NCBI GenBank assembly: GCA_963664625.1
Contig: OY761541.1
Span: 3,100,001-3,164,000 of the forward strand
Direction of reading: 5' to 3'
From: CBDCFV01 sp963664625
GTDB lineage: Bacteria > Chloroflexota > Dehalococcoidia > Lucifugimonadales > UBA3495
Length of the DNA stretch: 64,000 bases
Shown here: piece by piece, positions 14,463-22,739 of the stretch
How the letters are laid out: every line of letters starts with the position of its first letter
Position numbering within the stretch: the first letter of the stretch is position 1
Translations under genes and position numbers: made by a program
The notes under the pieces: model-generated
Told to the model about the DNA's origin: nothing
The model's input: only the letters and a program-made list of their open reading frames with translations
Database searches by the model: none

Positions 14463-15974
14463 CTAAACTCCGGGCAAAACGTCTACGCTGACGTTGATCA
14501 AACGCATCAAAGGCTCTGGCCAGACACCGACGAATATGAGGATCACAACAAAGGCTCCCCCAACCGCCTTTTCGATGGGACTGGCGTCGGTAAGGTGCTC
14601 CCATTGCGGGTCAGACTCGCCCAAGAAGGTCCGGGCCAGCAGCCGCAGAATATAAACGGCAGTAAGCGCCGCGCCAATCACAGCCAGCACCGCCAGCGGC
14701 AAATAGGTGCGGAACGCCCCGACAAACACCATGAACTCCGCTATGAACCCGCTCAGCCCAGGCAGACCGAGCGACGCCAAGCCCGCGATGGCGAAAAAGA
14801 AGCTGTTCACCCTCATTCTGGTGGAAAGCCCGTTCAATATACCGATGTCCCGGGTGTGGGCCCGTTCGTAGACTGCTCCCACCAGGAGGAACATGAGGGC
14901 CGTCATAATCCCGTGGGAGAACATCTGGAGCACCGCCCCCGCGATGCCGATGCGGTCCAGCGTGGCGATGCCCATCAACACGTACCCCATGTGGCTAACG
15001 CTGGAGTAACCGATCACGTATTTCAGGTCGGTCTGGGCCATCGCCGACACCGCGCCGTACAGCACGTTCACCGTGCCCAAGCTGATCAGGATGGGCATCC
15101 AGCTCTCGGCGCCGTCGGGCAGAAGCACCATGCCGACCCTGATGATGCCGTAGGCCCCCAGCTTCATCAGCACGCCGGCGTGCAACATGCTCACCGCGGT
15201 GGGCGCCGCTACGTGGCCGTCAGGCGACCACGTATGGAAAGGCCACAGGCCGGCCAGCACCCCGAACCCGATCATGAACATCGGGAATACCCACAACTGG
15301 AAGCCCTCGTCGAATTGCCCCGCCGTCGCCAACTCTCCCAGGATCGTCAGTGAGAACGTCGGGAAACCGGAGTCGGCGGCGCTGACGTACACCGCCAGTA
15401 TCCCCACCCACACCAGCACGCTCCCGGCCACTAAGTACAGGAACAGCTTCATCGCTCCGTACTCTTTGCTGCGGAAGAAGGTGCCGAAGTCGGTGGAGCT
15501 GCCCCATACGCCTATCAGCAGGTACATGGGCAGGACGGCCAACTCGTAGAAGAAGAACAGGAAGAACAGGTCCCGGACGACGAACACGCCGTAAACGCCC
15601 GCCCCCAAGGCCAGCAGCAGTACGAAAAAGTCCCTTGGCCGGTAGGTCACCGTCTGGGAGATCAAGACCCCGCCGAAAAGGATGATGCCGTTGAGCAAGA
15701 CCAGCAAGGCGCTGATGCCGTCGATGCCAAGGGAAAGCGTAATATGCACCGGCGCGTCCAGCCATTCGTAGGTGCGCTGGAACTGGAAACCGCCGACCCC
15801 ATAGTCGTAACGGATGAACACGTACAGGGACAGTAACAAGGACAATCCGGAGACGACAATGGCGAAGTACCAGATGTCCTTGCGCCGGTCGGCGGGCATG
15901 AACATGGTCAACAGCGCCCCGGCAAGGGGCACCAGGATTGTGAGGAAAAGTACGACTTGTTCGAACTCTTTCAT
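14463..15974 (-). CDS. nuoM: NADH-quinone oxidoreductase subunit M
   Basis: A 503-residue antiporter-like membrane subunit of complex I. The central proton-translocation region is visible (FFYELAVLPMYLLIGVWG, with the conserved Glu of the helix-5 type motif) and HTWSPDGHVAAPTAVS carries the conserved His/Pro broken helix. YSSVSHMGYVL is the family signature. The length is usual. It lies between nuoL, four bases upstream, and nuoN in the standard order. Confidence 0.95.
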   Translation of the reverse strand: MKEFEQVVLFLTILVPLAGALLTMFMPADRRKDIWYFAIVVSGLSLLLSLYVFIRYDYGVGGFQFQRTYEWLDAPVHITLSLGIDGISALLVLLNGIILFGGVLISQTVTYRPRDFFVLLLALGAGVYGVFVVRDLFFLFFFYELAVLPMYLLIGVWGSSTDFGTFFRSKEYGAMKLFLYLVAGSVLVWVGILAVYVSAADSGFPTFSLTILGELATAGQFDEGFQLWVFPMFMIGFGVLAGLWPFHTWSPDGHVAAPTAVSMLHAGVLMKLGAYGIIRVGMVLLPDGAESWMPILISLGTVNVLYGAVSAMAQTDLKYVIGYSSVSHMGYVLMGIATLDRIGIAGAVLQMFSHGIMTALMFLLVGAVYERAHTRDIGILNGLSTRMRVNSFFFAIAGLASLGLPGLSGFIAEFMVFVGAFRTYLPLAVLAVIGAALTAVYILRLLARTFLGESDPQWEHLTDASPIEKAVGGAFVVILIFVGVWPEPLMRLINVSVDVLPGV

Positions 15975-15978
15975 TCGA

Positions 15979-17901
15979 TCAGGAAGCCATCAACCACCAG
16001 AAGATGCCAAACGCTATGGCGCCCAAAACCATCGCCAGCAGGTAGCTGTAAACGTGCCCGGTGACGTGTAGCCGCAACGCCACGCCCAGATGCCTCACGG
16101 TGTCCGCCGGGCCGTTGACCACGATGTCGTTTACGAACGCCCGGTCGAACCAGCCGAGGAAGTTGGCGAACACCAGCACTACTCGGTCGATGGCCCACTG
16201 GTACGCCTCGTCAAAGTAGTACTTGTTCTCCATCAACCGGACCAGCCATGGAAGGGCTCTTTTCAGGCCCTCGATGGACAGGCTTTCTCTCAGGTACACC
16301 AAGTAGGCGAAGACGAACGCGCCCACGGCAAGCACCGCCGAAAGAATCCCCAGCCACCAAGTAAAGTGGAAGCCCTTCTGCTTGCCGAAGAAAACGAAGC
16401 TGCCCACGCCTTCATAGCTGCCGGGCCAGTTGAAGCTTATGAACCCGAACCCTGCTGCCAGCACCGCCAGCAGCGCCATCGGCGCAATCATGCTGGCCGG
16501 AGACTCGTGGACGTGCTCCATCTCCTCCTTCAGCCTGCCGAAGAAGGGCACGAACATGGCCCGCGCCATGTACAGTGCGCTGAGCAGCGCCGTCAACAAG
16601 GCCAGTACGATGAAGGCCGGGTTGCGGTGCTCGGCGACCGCCGCCAGCACTTCGTCCTTGCTCCAGAACCCGGCCAGTATCGGGATTCCGCCCAACGACA
16701 ACGCCCCCACCGCGAAGAGAAAAGCGGTGAAGGGCATAACCTTTCTCAGACCGCCCATCTTCCGGATATCCAGTTCCTCCGTGCTGTGCAGCACACTGCC
16801 CGCGCCAAGGAACAGCAACGCCTTGGCGAACCCGTGGGCTACCAAATGGAAAATGGCCGCTGTATAGCCGAACGCCCCCAGCGACAGCATCATCAATCCC
16901 AAGTGGCTGATGGTGGAGTACGCCAGGATGCGTTTCAGGTCCACCGCCACCAAGGCGATTGTCGAGGCCAGCAACGCCGTGACCAGACCAACGATGGCCA
17001 CCACCAGCAAGGCGTCCCCGTTGTAGGCCTCGAACAGCGGGAAGGCGCGCGCCACCAGGAACACTCCCGCCACCACCATGGTGGCGGCGTGAATCAGCGC
17101 GCTGACCGGGGTGGGGCCTTCCATGGCGTCGGGCAGCCAGACGTGGAACGGGAACTGGGCCGACTTGCCCATCGCTCCCAAGAACAGCAGCAACGCCGCC
17201 GCCGTGGTAACCCCTTGGCTCATCGCCCCGCTGCTCGCGGCCTCGAAAGCCGCTGACATGCTGAACGACCCGACTTGACTCCACAACAGCAGGATGCCCA
17301 CCAGCAGCCCCACGTCTCCTATCCGGGTGACCACGAAAGCCTTCTTGGCCGCCTCCTTGGCGGCGGGCCGTTCGTGCCAGAAGCCGATCAACAGGTAGGA
17401 GCAGACCCCCACAAGCTCCCAAGCCACGTACAGCAGCAGGAAGTTGTCCGCCAGCACCAAGGTCAGCATGGATGCGGCGAACAGGGCATGGACGGCGTAG
17501 TACCAGCCGAACCGCGAGTCGCCGTGCATGTATCCCAGCGAGTATATCTGCACCATCAACGCAACGAAGGTGACCAGACCCAGCATCGCCACCGTCAACG
17601 GGTCGATGATGGTCCCCCATGTCAGTTGAACGCTGTCCGCCGCTCCGGCCAAGCCCGCGTTGAACCATGTGCGTTCGTAGCTACACGTCATTGCCCCCGT
17701 CTGTTGGCCAATGGCGCACTCTTCGACGGCAACCGGGTCAACGGTCAGGAACGAGGCAAAGACCACCCAGAACAACACGAACCCGGCGGCGATGGCCAGG
17801 ATCGAAAGGAAGGACCCTTTCCCCGGCAGGTACGGCCCGAATATTACGATAAGGGGAGCAGCGGCAAAGCTGAACACCGGAATAAGCCAAGCCCACTCCA
17901 T
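15979..17901 (-). CDS. nuoL: NADH-quinone oxidoreductase subunit L
   Basis: A 640-residue membrane subunit of complex I, the distal antiporter-like pump with a long C-terminal lateral helix. Motifs include the helix-5 glutamate region LLYVAWELVGVCSYLLIG and HVWLPDAMEGPTPVSALIHA. The ATG at 17901 (MEWAWLIP) is chosen. A longer frame from 17955 would translate two 24-base tandem repeats into a tryptophan-rich tail unlike any NuoL. The gap up to nuoK (18063) is filled by repeats. Confidence 0.95.
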   Translation of the reverse strand: MEWAWLIPVFSFAAAPLIVIFGPYLPGKGSFLSILAIAAGFVLFWVVFASFLTVDPVAVEECAIGQQTGAMTCSYERTWFNAGLAGAADSVQLTWGTIIDPLTVAMLGLVTFVALMVQIYSLGYMHGDSRFGWYYAVHALFAASMLTLVLADNFLLLYVAWELVGVCSYLLIGFWHERPAAKEAAKKAFVVTRIGDVGLLVGILLLWSQVGSFSMSAAFEAASSGAMSQGVTTAAALLLFLGAMGKSAQFPFHVWLPDAMEGPTPVSALIHAATMVVAGVFLVARAFPLFEAYNGDALLVVAIVGLVTALLASTIALVAVDLKRILAYSTISHLGLMMLSLGAFGYTAAIFHLVAHGFAKALLFLGAGSVLHSTEELDIRKMGGLRKVMPFTAFLFAVGALSLGGIPILAGFWSKDEVLAAVAEHRNPAFIVLALLTALLSALYMARAMFVPFFGRLKEEMEHVHESPASMIAPMALLAVLAAGFGFISFNWPGSYEGVGSFVFFGKQKGFHFTWWLGILSAVLAVGAFVFAYLVYLRESLSIEGLKRALPWLVRLMENKYYFDEAYQWAIDRVVLVFANFLGWFDRAFVNDIVVNGPADTVRHLGVALRLHVTGHVYSYLLAMVLGAIAFGIFWWLMAS

Positions 17902-17916
17902 GCTAGGCCACCATAT

Positions 17917-17964
17917 CCAAGGCGTCGACAAACGCCCAATCCAAGGCGCCCGCAAACGCCCAAT
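17917..17964. repeat. 24-base direct repeat, two units, before nuoL
   Basis: Two adjacent 24-base units, both beginning CCAAGGCG and ending AAACGCCCAAT, differ at four or so positions. They lie just upstream of the nuoL start in the space between nuoK and nuoL. Confidence 0.8.
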
Positions 17965-17977
17965 CCATTCCCCGTCC

Positions 17978-18028
17978 CGTCATTCCCGCGCATCCCCACC
18001 CTGTCATTCCCGCGAAGGCGGGAAGCCA
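17978..18028. repeat. dRS3-like palindrome, copy 6, with a preceding half unit
   Basis: A half unit CGTCATTCCCGCGCATCC at 17978 is followed 24 bases later by a full copy with the core ATTCCCGCGAAGGCGGGAAG. Together with the 24-base tandem repeat it fills the nuoK-nuoL gap of a respiratory operon. Confidence 0.85.
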
Positions 18029-18063
18029 GGAGCGCATGAGTATGGACTCGTGCGGCCGTCCGT

Positions 18064-18393
18064 TTACCATTTCATCAGGTCTATTTCATCCACGTTGATG
18101 GTGGAGCGGTTTCGGTACATGCGCAAAATGATTGCCAAGGCCAAGCCTACCTCGGCGGCCGCCACGGTTATCACGAAGATGGCGATTATCTGCCCGTCGA
18201 AATTGGCGAAAGCCTCCCCGGGGGTCTTATAACCCAAGTGGGACGCCGTTGCGATGAGGTTGATGTTGACCGCGTTCAGCATCAACTCAATTGACATAAC
18301 GATCAGTACGGCAGACCGGCGCGCCAGCACACCGTACAGCCCGATCACAAAAAGGGCTGCGCTGAGCAACTGGAAGTACACCAGCGGGACCAC
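18064..18393 (-). CDS. nuoK: NADH-quinone oxidoreductase subunit K
   Basis: A 109-residue membrane subunit of complex I with three membrane helices. Two buried glutamates are visible, in MSIELMLNAVNIN and in VTVAAAEVGLALAI, as expected for the proton channel shared by NuoK and NuoJ. The length is typical. It begins two bases after the nuoJ stop. Confidence 0.95.
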   Translation of the reverse strand: MVPLVYFQLLSAALFVIGLYGVLARRSAVLIVMSIELMLNAVNINLIATASHLGYKTPGEAFANFDGQIIAIFVITVAAAEVGLALAIILRMYRNRSTINVDEIDLMKW

Positions 18394-18395
18394 GG

Positions 18396-18884
18396 CTACC
18401 TCTCGTCCTCCCCTTGGCGGGCGATGACTATCGCCCCGATCAACGCCACCAGCAGCACCAGCGACGCCACTTCAAATGGGATCGCCCAGCGGGTGAACAA
18501 CGAGTTGGCCAGTTCGCCCAACGCCGGTGCGTGGGGGCCGGTGCTCGTCTCGCCCCTGATCCAGAAGGACGCGCCCAATACCGCCAGCGTTGCTAGAGCG
18601 GCCACGATCGCCAGCGGCCACTGGCGATTGTCGGTTATCCGCGGGTACTCCGCAGTGCGGGTGAGCATGATGGCGAACAGGAGGACGATGATAATCGCGC
18701 CGCCGTAGATCAACACCTGCACCAAGGCCAGGAATTCGGCAAAGAGAATAAGGTAGACGCCCGCTACGGCAAGGAGCGAGACCAGCAACGCCAGCGCGGC
18801 GTGAACGACGTTCCTGGTCAGGACGACCCCCAGGCCTCCCCCCAGCGTAACCACTGCCAGCAATATGAACAGGAACCAGGACAC
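18396..18884 (-). CDS. nuoJ: NADH-quinone oxidoreductase subunit J
   Basis: A 162-residue membrane subunit of complex I with five helices. The conserved VQVLIYGGAIIIVLLFAIML segment, which forms the pi-bulge helix near the quinone-coupled pivot, is present. GTG at 18884 (VSWFLFILL) is preferred. The longer frame from 19007 adds 41 hydrophilic residues that do not resemble NuoJ. The 217-base gap up to nuoI holds a palindromic repeat. Confidence 0.93.
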   Translation of the reverse strand: MSWFLFILLAVVTLGGGLGVVLTRNVVHAALALLVSLLAVAGVYLILFAEFLALVQVLIYGGAIIIVLLFAIMLTRTAEYPRITDNRQWPLAIVAALATLAVLGASFWIRGETSTGPHAPALGELANSLFTRWAIPFEVASLVLLVALIGAIVIARQGEDER

Positions 18885-19048
18885 GGCTACCCAAGCACCT
18901 TCATATCTGTAGCATCCTTTCTCTTGGCTGCTGGGGGCAGGCCCTCGCCGCAGCCAAACAATAAGCCACCTGAACGGCGGCTCCTGAAATTGCCAGTGTT
19001 CGGGCAAGAACTCTCAAGAGCAATCAAACCTAGCCCTTTAGGAAACGT

Positions 19049-19072
19049 AGGGGCAACCACGAGGGTTGCCCG
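19049..19072. repeat. second palindromic repeat family, copy 2
   Basis: GTAGGGGCAACCACGAGGGT followed by TGCCC folds as GGGCAACC/GGTTGCCC. It is a reverse-oriented match to the repeat at 9337-9362 and lies in the nuoI-nuoJ gap. Confidence 0.55.
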
Positions 19073-19101
19073 GTCTCCCTGTCTTCCCAACTAGCCGTCA
19101 C

Positions 19102-19665
19102 CTACCCATCTTGCCCCGAGCTTGTCGAAGCGGCGGCCTCCTTGGCCTCGGCCTCTCTCTTCGCCCGTTCCGTGGGCGGAATCCAGTCGGTCTCCTTTTG
19201 GAACTTGGACCCTATGGCCAGCAACGCGGGAAGGTCCACCCGGTCTCCGTTACGCTGGTAGGTGCTCATTTCATGCTCGTGGCTCATGACGATAGCGTCG
19301 AAATTGCAGACCTCGACGCAAATTCCGCAAAGTATACACCGATTGAGGTTGATTTCGAAGCTGTTGACGATTTTCCTACGCTTGCTCAGGCCCTCCTGTT
19401 GCAAGGGATTGTCCTTCATCGTGGCGCTCATGCACTGGGTGGGACATTGCCGAATGCAGACCATGCAGCTTGTGCAGAAGGGCTCCCCAACTTGGTCATC
19501 CCAAGTCAGCGCCGGAAATCCCATGAACCGGGGCTGCACCGGCGTCGGCGCCTCCGTTCTGCTCCACAGTGTCCCTGTCGCCGGGTATTGCCGGGTCACC
19601 GGCTGCCGAAACCCGTTGACCGTGGACACCAGAGTCAACCAGAGTCCCTTCAAGCTATATATCAT
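19102..19665 (-). CDS. nuoI: NADH-quinone oxidoreductase subunit I
   Basis: A 187-residue peripheral arm subunit of complex I carrying two [4Fe-4S] clusters (N6a/N6b) that pass electrons to NuoB. The ligands are Cys64, 67, 70 and 74, and Cys110, 113, 116 and 120, both in ferredoxin-type CxxCxxCxxxC arrangement. An amphipathic N-terminus anchors it to the membrane arm. It lies after nuoH, separated by a hairpin repeat. In complexes without NuoE/F/G this subunit may take electrons directly from ferredoxin; that is an inference from the gene set. Confidence 0.95.
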   Translation of the reverse strand: MIYSLKGLWLTLVSTVNGFRQPVTRQYPATGTLWSRTEAPTPVQPRFMGFPALTWDDQVGEPFCTSCMVCIRQCPTQCMSATMKDNPLQQEGLSKRRKIVNSFEINLNRCILCGICVEVCNFDAIVMSHEHEMSTYQRNGDRVDLPALLAIGSKFQKETDWIPPTERAKREAEAKEAAASTSSGQDG

Positions 19666-19677
19666 ACTACCCCGTTA

Positions 19678-19757
19678 ACCGCGGAGACCGCAGAGACCGC
19701 AGAGTTATCTGGTATGAAGCCCAAGAAATACTCTGCGTTCTCCGCGCGCTCGGCGGT
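19678..19757. repeat. long imperfect inverted repeat (GCGGAGA/GCAGAGA type) between nuoH and nuoI
   Basis: The left arm at 19678-19705 (ACCGCGGAGACCGCAGAGAC...) and the right arm at 19730-19757 are inverted, matching at about 23 of 28 positions around a 24-base spacer. The left arm itself contains GAGACCGCA iterated with a 9-base period. A T/A-rich AAAAAAATTT follows the right arm. The arm sequence resembles dispersed GCAGAGA-type repeats known from several bacterial phyla. Confidence 0.7.
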
Positions 19758-19781
19758 AAAAAAATTTGCCTGACCACTGTG

Positions 19782-20966
19782 TCAGCTCCCCTGCGGTCTC
19801 CCGCCCGCGGCAGCCCGCCTACTGCTGGCCAGCGCTTCCTGCCGTGCCCGTACTTGGGCAACCTGGCTGGCCGGGCCGGTCATGCGCCGGTAAATCAACC
19901 AAGCCACCACCGCCAACCCTGCCAATGACATCAACGTCAACGACCACGCGGGCAGCTCGTAGAAGAGGTACACGCCGGATATTACGATAGCATAGAAGGA
20001 CAGCGGGACCATTATTTTCCACGCGAAGGCCATCAACTGGTCTATCCTGAGCCTCGGGAACGTTCCCCGTACCCAGAATATCACCAGTATCACCGCGTAG
20101 ACCTTGACCAGGAACCAGATAATGTCCCAGTTCCCCGACAGGAAGGGGCCGGACCAACCGCCCAGGAACAGAAGCACCGTCAGCGCCGCTATGGCGAAAG
20201 TGTTGATGTACTCGGCCAGGAAAAACACCGACCAGTGCGCGCCGCTGTATTCGATGAACGGACCGCCGACGATCTCCGACTCAGCCAAGTAAATATCGAA
20301 AGGCGTTCGTCCCACCTCCGCCAACCCGGCTATGAAGAAGATTACCAGTCCCAACGGGTGTATTAGAACGTAAGGGTAGCTGCCCTGCTGTTCCACTATG
20401 GTGATCATGTTCAAGGACTGGGCCAGCATCCCTACCGAAATGACCACCATGATCACAGGGATTTCGTAGCTGATGAGCTGCGCCGCCGCCCTCAGCCCGC
20501 CCAGGGTACCGTACTTGTTGGCCGAGCCCCAGCCCGCCAGCACCAAGCCCAGAATCCCCACCACCGCAAAGGCGATTATGTAGAAAAGCCCCAGGTCGCC
20601 AAGGTTCTTCAGAACGGCGTTAGGCGCGGCGGGTATGGTCACCCAGATCATGAACGCCGATATGACCACTATGACCGGTGAGGCCCAGAAGATGGCCTTT
20701 TCCGACGATGATGGGATGATGTCTTCTTTGAGTATCAGCTTCAGCGCGTCCGCCACCGGTTGCATCAGCCCCATGGGGCCGGTCCGGGTTGGACCCAGCC
20801 GGCGCTGCAATCGGCCCAGCACCTTGCGCTCCAGCCACACCAGCGTCAGCACCACCACGGAGAGGACCGTGAACATGACCAGTAGCCCCACCACGATCCA
20901 GACAAAGCTGATGAGGCTGATGCTCAGCAAGGGCAACGCTAGTGAATGCCCAGCGGCGACAATCAC
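19782..20966 (-). CDS. nuoH: NADH-quinone oxidoreductase subunit H
   Basis: A 394-residue membrane subunit of complex I at the junction with the peripheral arm, helping to form the quinone site. Conserved stretches are ERKVLGRLQRRLGPTRTGP and the acidic loop segment GRTPFDIYLAESEIVGG. GTG at 20966 is chosen because it overlaps the nuoD stop as GTGA; the longer frame from 21029 runs deep into nuoD. The C-terminal tail after the last helix is basic and longer than usual. Confidence 0.95.
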   Translation of the reverse strand: MIVAAGHSLALPLLSISLISFVWIVVGLLVMFTVLSVVVLTLVWLERKVLGRLQRRLGPTRTGPMGLMQPVADALKLILKEDIIPSSSEKAIFWASPVIVVISAFMIWVTIPAAPNAVLKNLGDLGLFYIIAFAVVGILGLVLAGWGSANKYGTLGGLRAAAQLISYEIPVIMVVISVGMLAQSLNMITIVEQQGSYPYVLIHPLGLVIFFIAGLAEVGRTPFDIYLAESEIVGGPFIEYSGAHWSVFFLAEYINTFAIAALTVLLFLGGWSGPFLSGNWDIIWFLVKVYAVILVIFWVRGTFPRLRIDQLMAFAWKIMVPLSFYAIVISGVYLFYELPAWSLTLMSLAGLAVVAWLIYRRMTGPASQVAQVRARQEALASSRRAAAGGRPQGS

Positions 20967-22114
20967 CGGTCCACCTCGCCCAACACTATGTCCAGTGATC
21001 CAAGGATGACCACGGTATCGGCCAGCCAAGTATCCTTGAGCATGTATTCAATGGGTGAAAGGTTGCAGAAAGACGGGGGCCGCACCTTGACCCGGTAGGG
21101 CCTGTCGGTGCCGTCGCTCACCAAGTAAACGCCAATCTCGCCCCGCGGGTTCTCCAACCTGACGTACACCTCCCCGCGCGGCGGACGTATCAGGCGGCGT
21201 CCCAACGACGACGTCACGTTGCCTTCCGGCATCTGTTCCAGGGCCTGCTCGACGATTCTCAGGGACTCGTACATCTCCTGTACCCGGACGTAGTGCCGGT
21301 CCCAGCAGTCGCCGTCCAGCCCGATTGGTATATCGAAGTCGAAGCGGTCATAAACGGAGTAGGGGGCGGCTTTGCGCACGTCGTAGTCCACCCCGCAGGC
21401 CCGCAGGCATGGGCCGGTGAAGCCGTAGTCCAAGGCGTCCTCCACGGACATGGGGGCTACACCCTTCAGCCGGGCCAGGAAGATCTCGTTGAAGGTGAGC
21501 AGCTTGTCCGACTCCTCAACGTCTTCCCGCAGCAGCGGCAGCAACTCCCTGACCATCTGCTCGAAGTTGTCCGGCAAGTCTTCCTTCAACCCACCGATGC
21601 GGAAGTAGTTGTGCATCATTCGCGCGCCGGAGACCGCCTCGAAGACCGATTGGATTCGTTCTCGCCCCCGGAAACAGAACATCGACGGCGTCATGGCGCC
21701 GGCATCCAGCCCCATGGTGGCCACGAACAGGAGGTGGCTGGCGATGCGGTTCAACTCGCACAGGATTACCCGGACGTACTCCGCCCGTTCGGGCACGGTA
21801 AGTCCCATCAACTTTTCCACGGCTTGGCAATAGGCCATCTCGTTGTTGAAGTTGGCCACGTAGTCCAACCGGTCGAACAAAGTTATGACTTGATGGTACT
21901 GCTCCCCCTCGCAAAGTTTCTCCGAACCGCGGTGCAGATAGCCGATATAGGGTTCTACGGCGTTGATTTTCTCGCCGTCAACCCACATAACTATGCGAAA
22001 AACGCCGTGAGTCGATGGGTGCTGCGGCCCCATGTTCAGCAGCATCTCCACCGGCTCGCCCCGGACGCCGGCGGGGGGCGTAAGGTCTGCCGTTTCGTTG
22101 GCTACTTCGGCCAT
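20963..22114 (-). CDS. nuoD: NADH-quinone oxidoreductase subunit D
   Basis: A 383-residue peripheral subunit of complex I that forms the quinone cavity together with NuoB and NuoH. The N-terminal NMGPQHPSTHGVFR motif with the quinone-ligand histidine is present, and the C-terminus ends with the conserved VILGSLDIVLGEVDR. Unlike in Escherichia coli it is not fused to NuoC. AAGGAA lies upstream of ATG 22114. Two HicB-like genes separate it from nuoC. Confidence 0.96.
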   Translation of the reverse strand: MAEVANETADLTPPAGVRGEPVEMLLNMGPQHPSTHGVFRIVMWVDGEKINAVEPYIGYLHRGSEKLCEGEQYHQVITLFDRLDYVANFNNEMAYCQAVEKLMGLTVPERAEYVRVILCELNRIASHLLFVATMGLDAGAMTPSMFCFRGRERIQSVFEAVSGARMMHNYFRIGGLKEDLPDNFEQMVRELLPLLREDVEESDKLLTFNEIFLARLKGVAPMSVEDALDYGFTGPCLRACGVDYDVRKAAPYSVYDRFDFDIPIGLDGDCWDRHYVRVQEMYESLRIVEQALEQMPEGNVTSSLGRRLIRPPRGEVYVRLENPRGEIGVYLVSDGTDRPYRVKVRPPSFCNLSPIEYMLKDTWLADTVVILGSLDIVLGEVDR

Positions 22115-22144
22115 CTCAAATTCCTTCGGAATGGACCCGGTCGT

Positions 22145-22480
22145 CTACTCGTAAGACCTGGGTTCGCCTATCAAACCGGTCTCGCTGTCAAAAATGGTTA
22201 TCTTCGGGTCGCTGACCGGCGCAACTAGGTTGCTCGTCCACGACTCACCGTCATTGTAGAAGCCTGCCTCTATCAACACTTCGTCCAGAATGCCAAGGTC
22301 GGCGCAGTCCTGCAGATAAGACGACACCTGTCCCCGCAAAGCCTCTCTGGCCTTCTCGCGGGTATCTCCAAAACCGACAATGTCCAACTCGGGGCAGAAG
22401 GCCTCGCAGGTCTCGTCGGACCGCGATTCCTCCACTTGGTACACCACACGGTCGTCTATCAGTCCGTCGTCTACCGGCAC
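22145..22480 (-). CDS. HicB-like domain protein inside the nuo operon (second of two)
   Basis: A 111-residue protein with the HicB-antitoxin-type alpha/beta fold: an N-terminal strand VVYQVEES, the strand-turn AFCPELDIVGFGDTREKA, a helix REALRGQVSSYLQ, and a variable tail. It has no C-terminal DNA-binding motif that I can see, and no HicA toxin (small, with a catalytic histidine) is adjacent. GTG at 22480 is chosen because GGAG lies nine bases upstream; a longer frame from 22528 overlaps the previous gene by 41 bases. Function is unknown; it may be a domesticated antitoxin-like protein. Confidence 0.6.
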   Translation of the reverse strand: MPVDDGLIDDRVVYQVEESRSDETCEAFCPELDIVGFGDTREKAREALRGQVSSYLQDCADLGILDEVLIEAGFYNDGESWTSNLVAPVSDPKITIFDSETGLIGEPRSYE

Positions 22481-22487
22481 CGGTTGT

Positions 22488-22733
22488 TTACTCCAGAAAC
22501 TCCAGTTGTACTTCGGTTTCCGGGGCAACCCCCGGAAAACCGATGGCCTCCATCTCCCGCTCCAGCGAGTCGGTAGTGTCGTTGAACTCGATCCACCCCC
22601 GCAGGGTCTGGATCAGTTCGTCCTGGGCTTCTTCAACTGAGTCGCCTGTGCCTTCCATAGGGAGTTGGTCCATCTTGGCAACGAATTTGCCATCCTCCAG
22701 GGACACCCGGGCTGTCAATACTACCGGTTCCAC
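22488..22733 (-). CDS. HicB-like domain protein inside the nuo operon (first of two)
   Basis: An 81-residue protein with strands LTARVSLEDGKFVAKMDQLP, then GTGDSVEEAQDELIQTLRGWIE, the typical strand-helix part of HicB/UPF0150 folds. The C-terminal part (GFPGVAPETEVQLEFLE) ends in a strand. Its GTG start lies four bases after the nuoC stop, consistent with translational coupling. It is about 40% the size of a full HicB with a DNA-binding tail. It could be a paralogue of the next gene; no toxin partner is seen. Confidence 0.6.
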   Translation of the reverse strand: MEPVVLTARVSLEDGKFVAKMDQLPMEGTGDSVEEAQDELIQTLRGWIEFNDTTDSLEREMEAIGFPGVAPETEVQLEFLE

Positions 22734-22739
22734 CGCGCC

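Noticed and set aside
22488..22528. Longer start of the second HicB-like gene
   Set aside because: A 41-base overlap with the previous gene is less likely than the GTG at 22480 with a good ribosome binding site.
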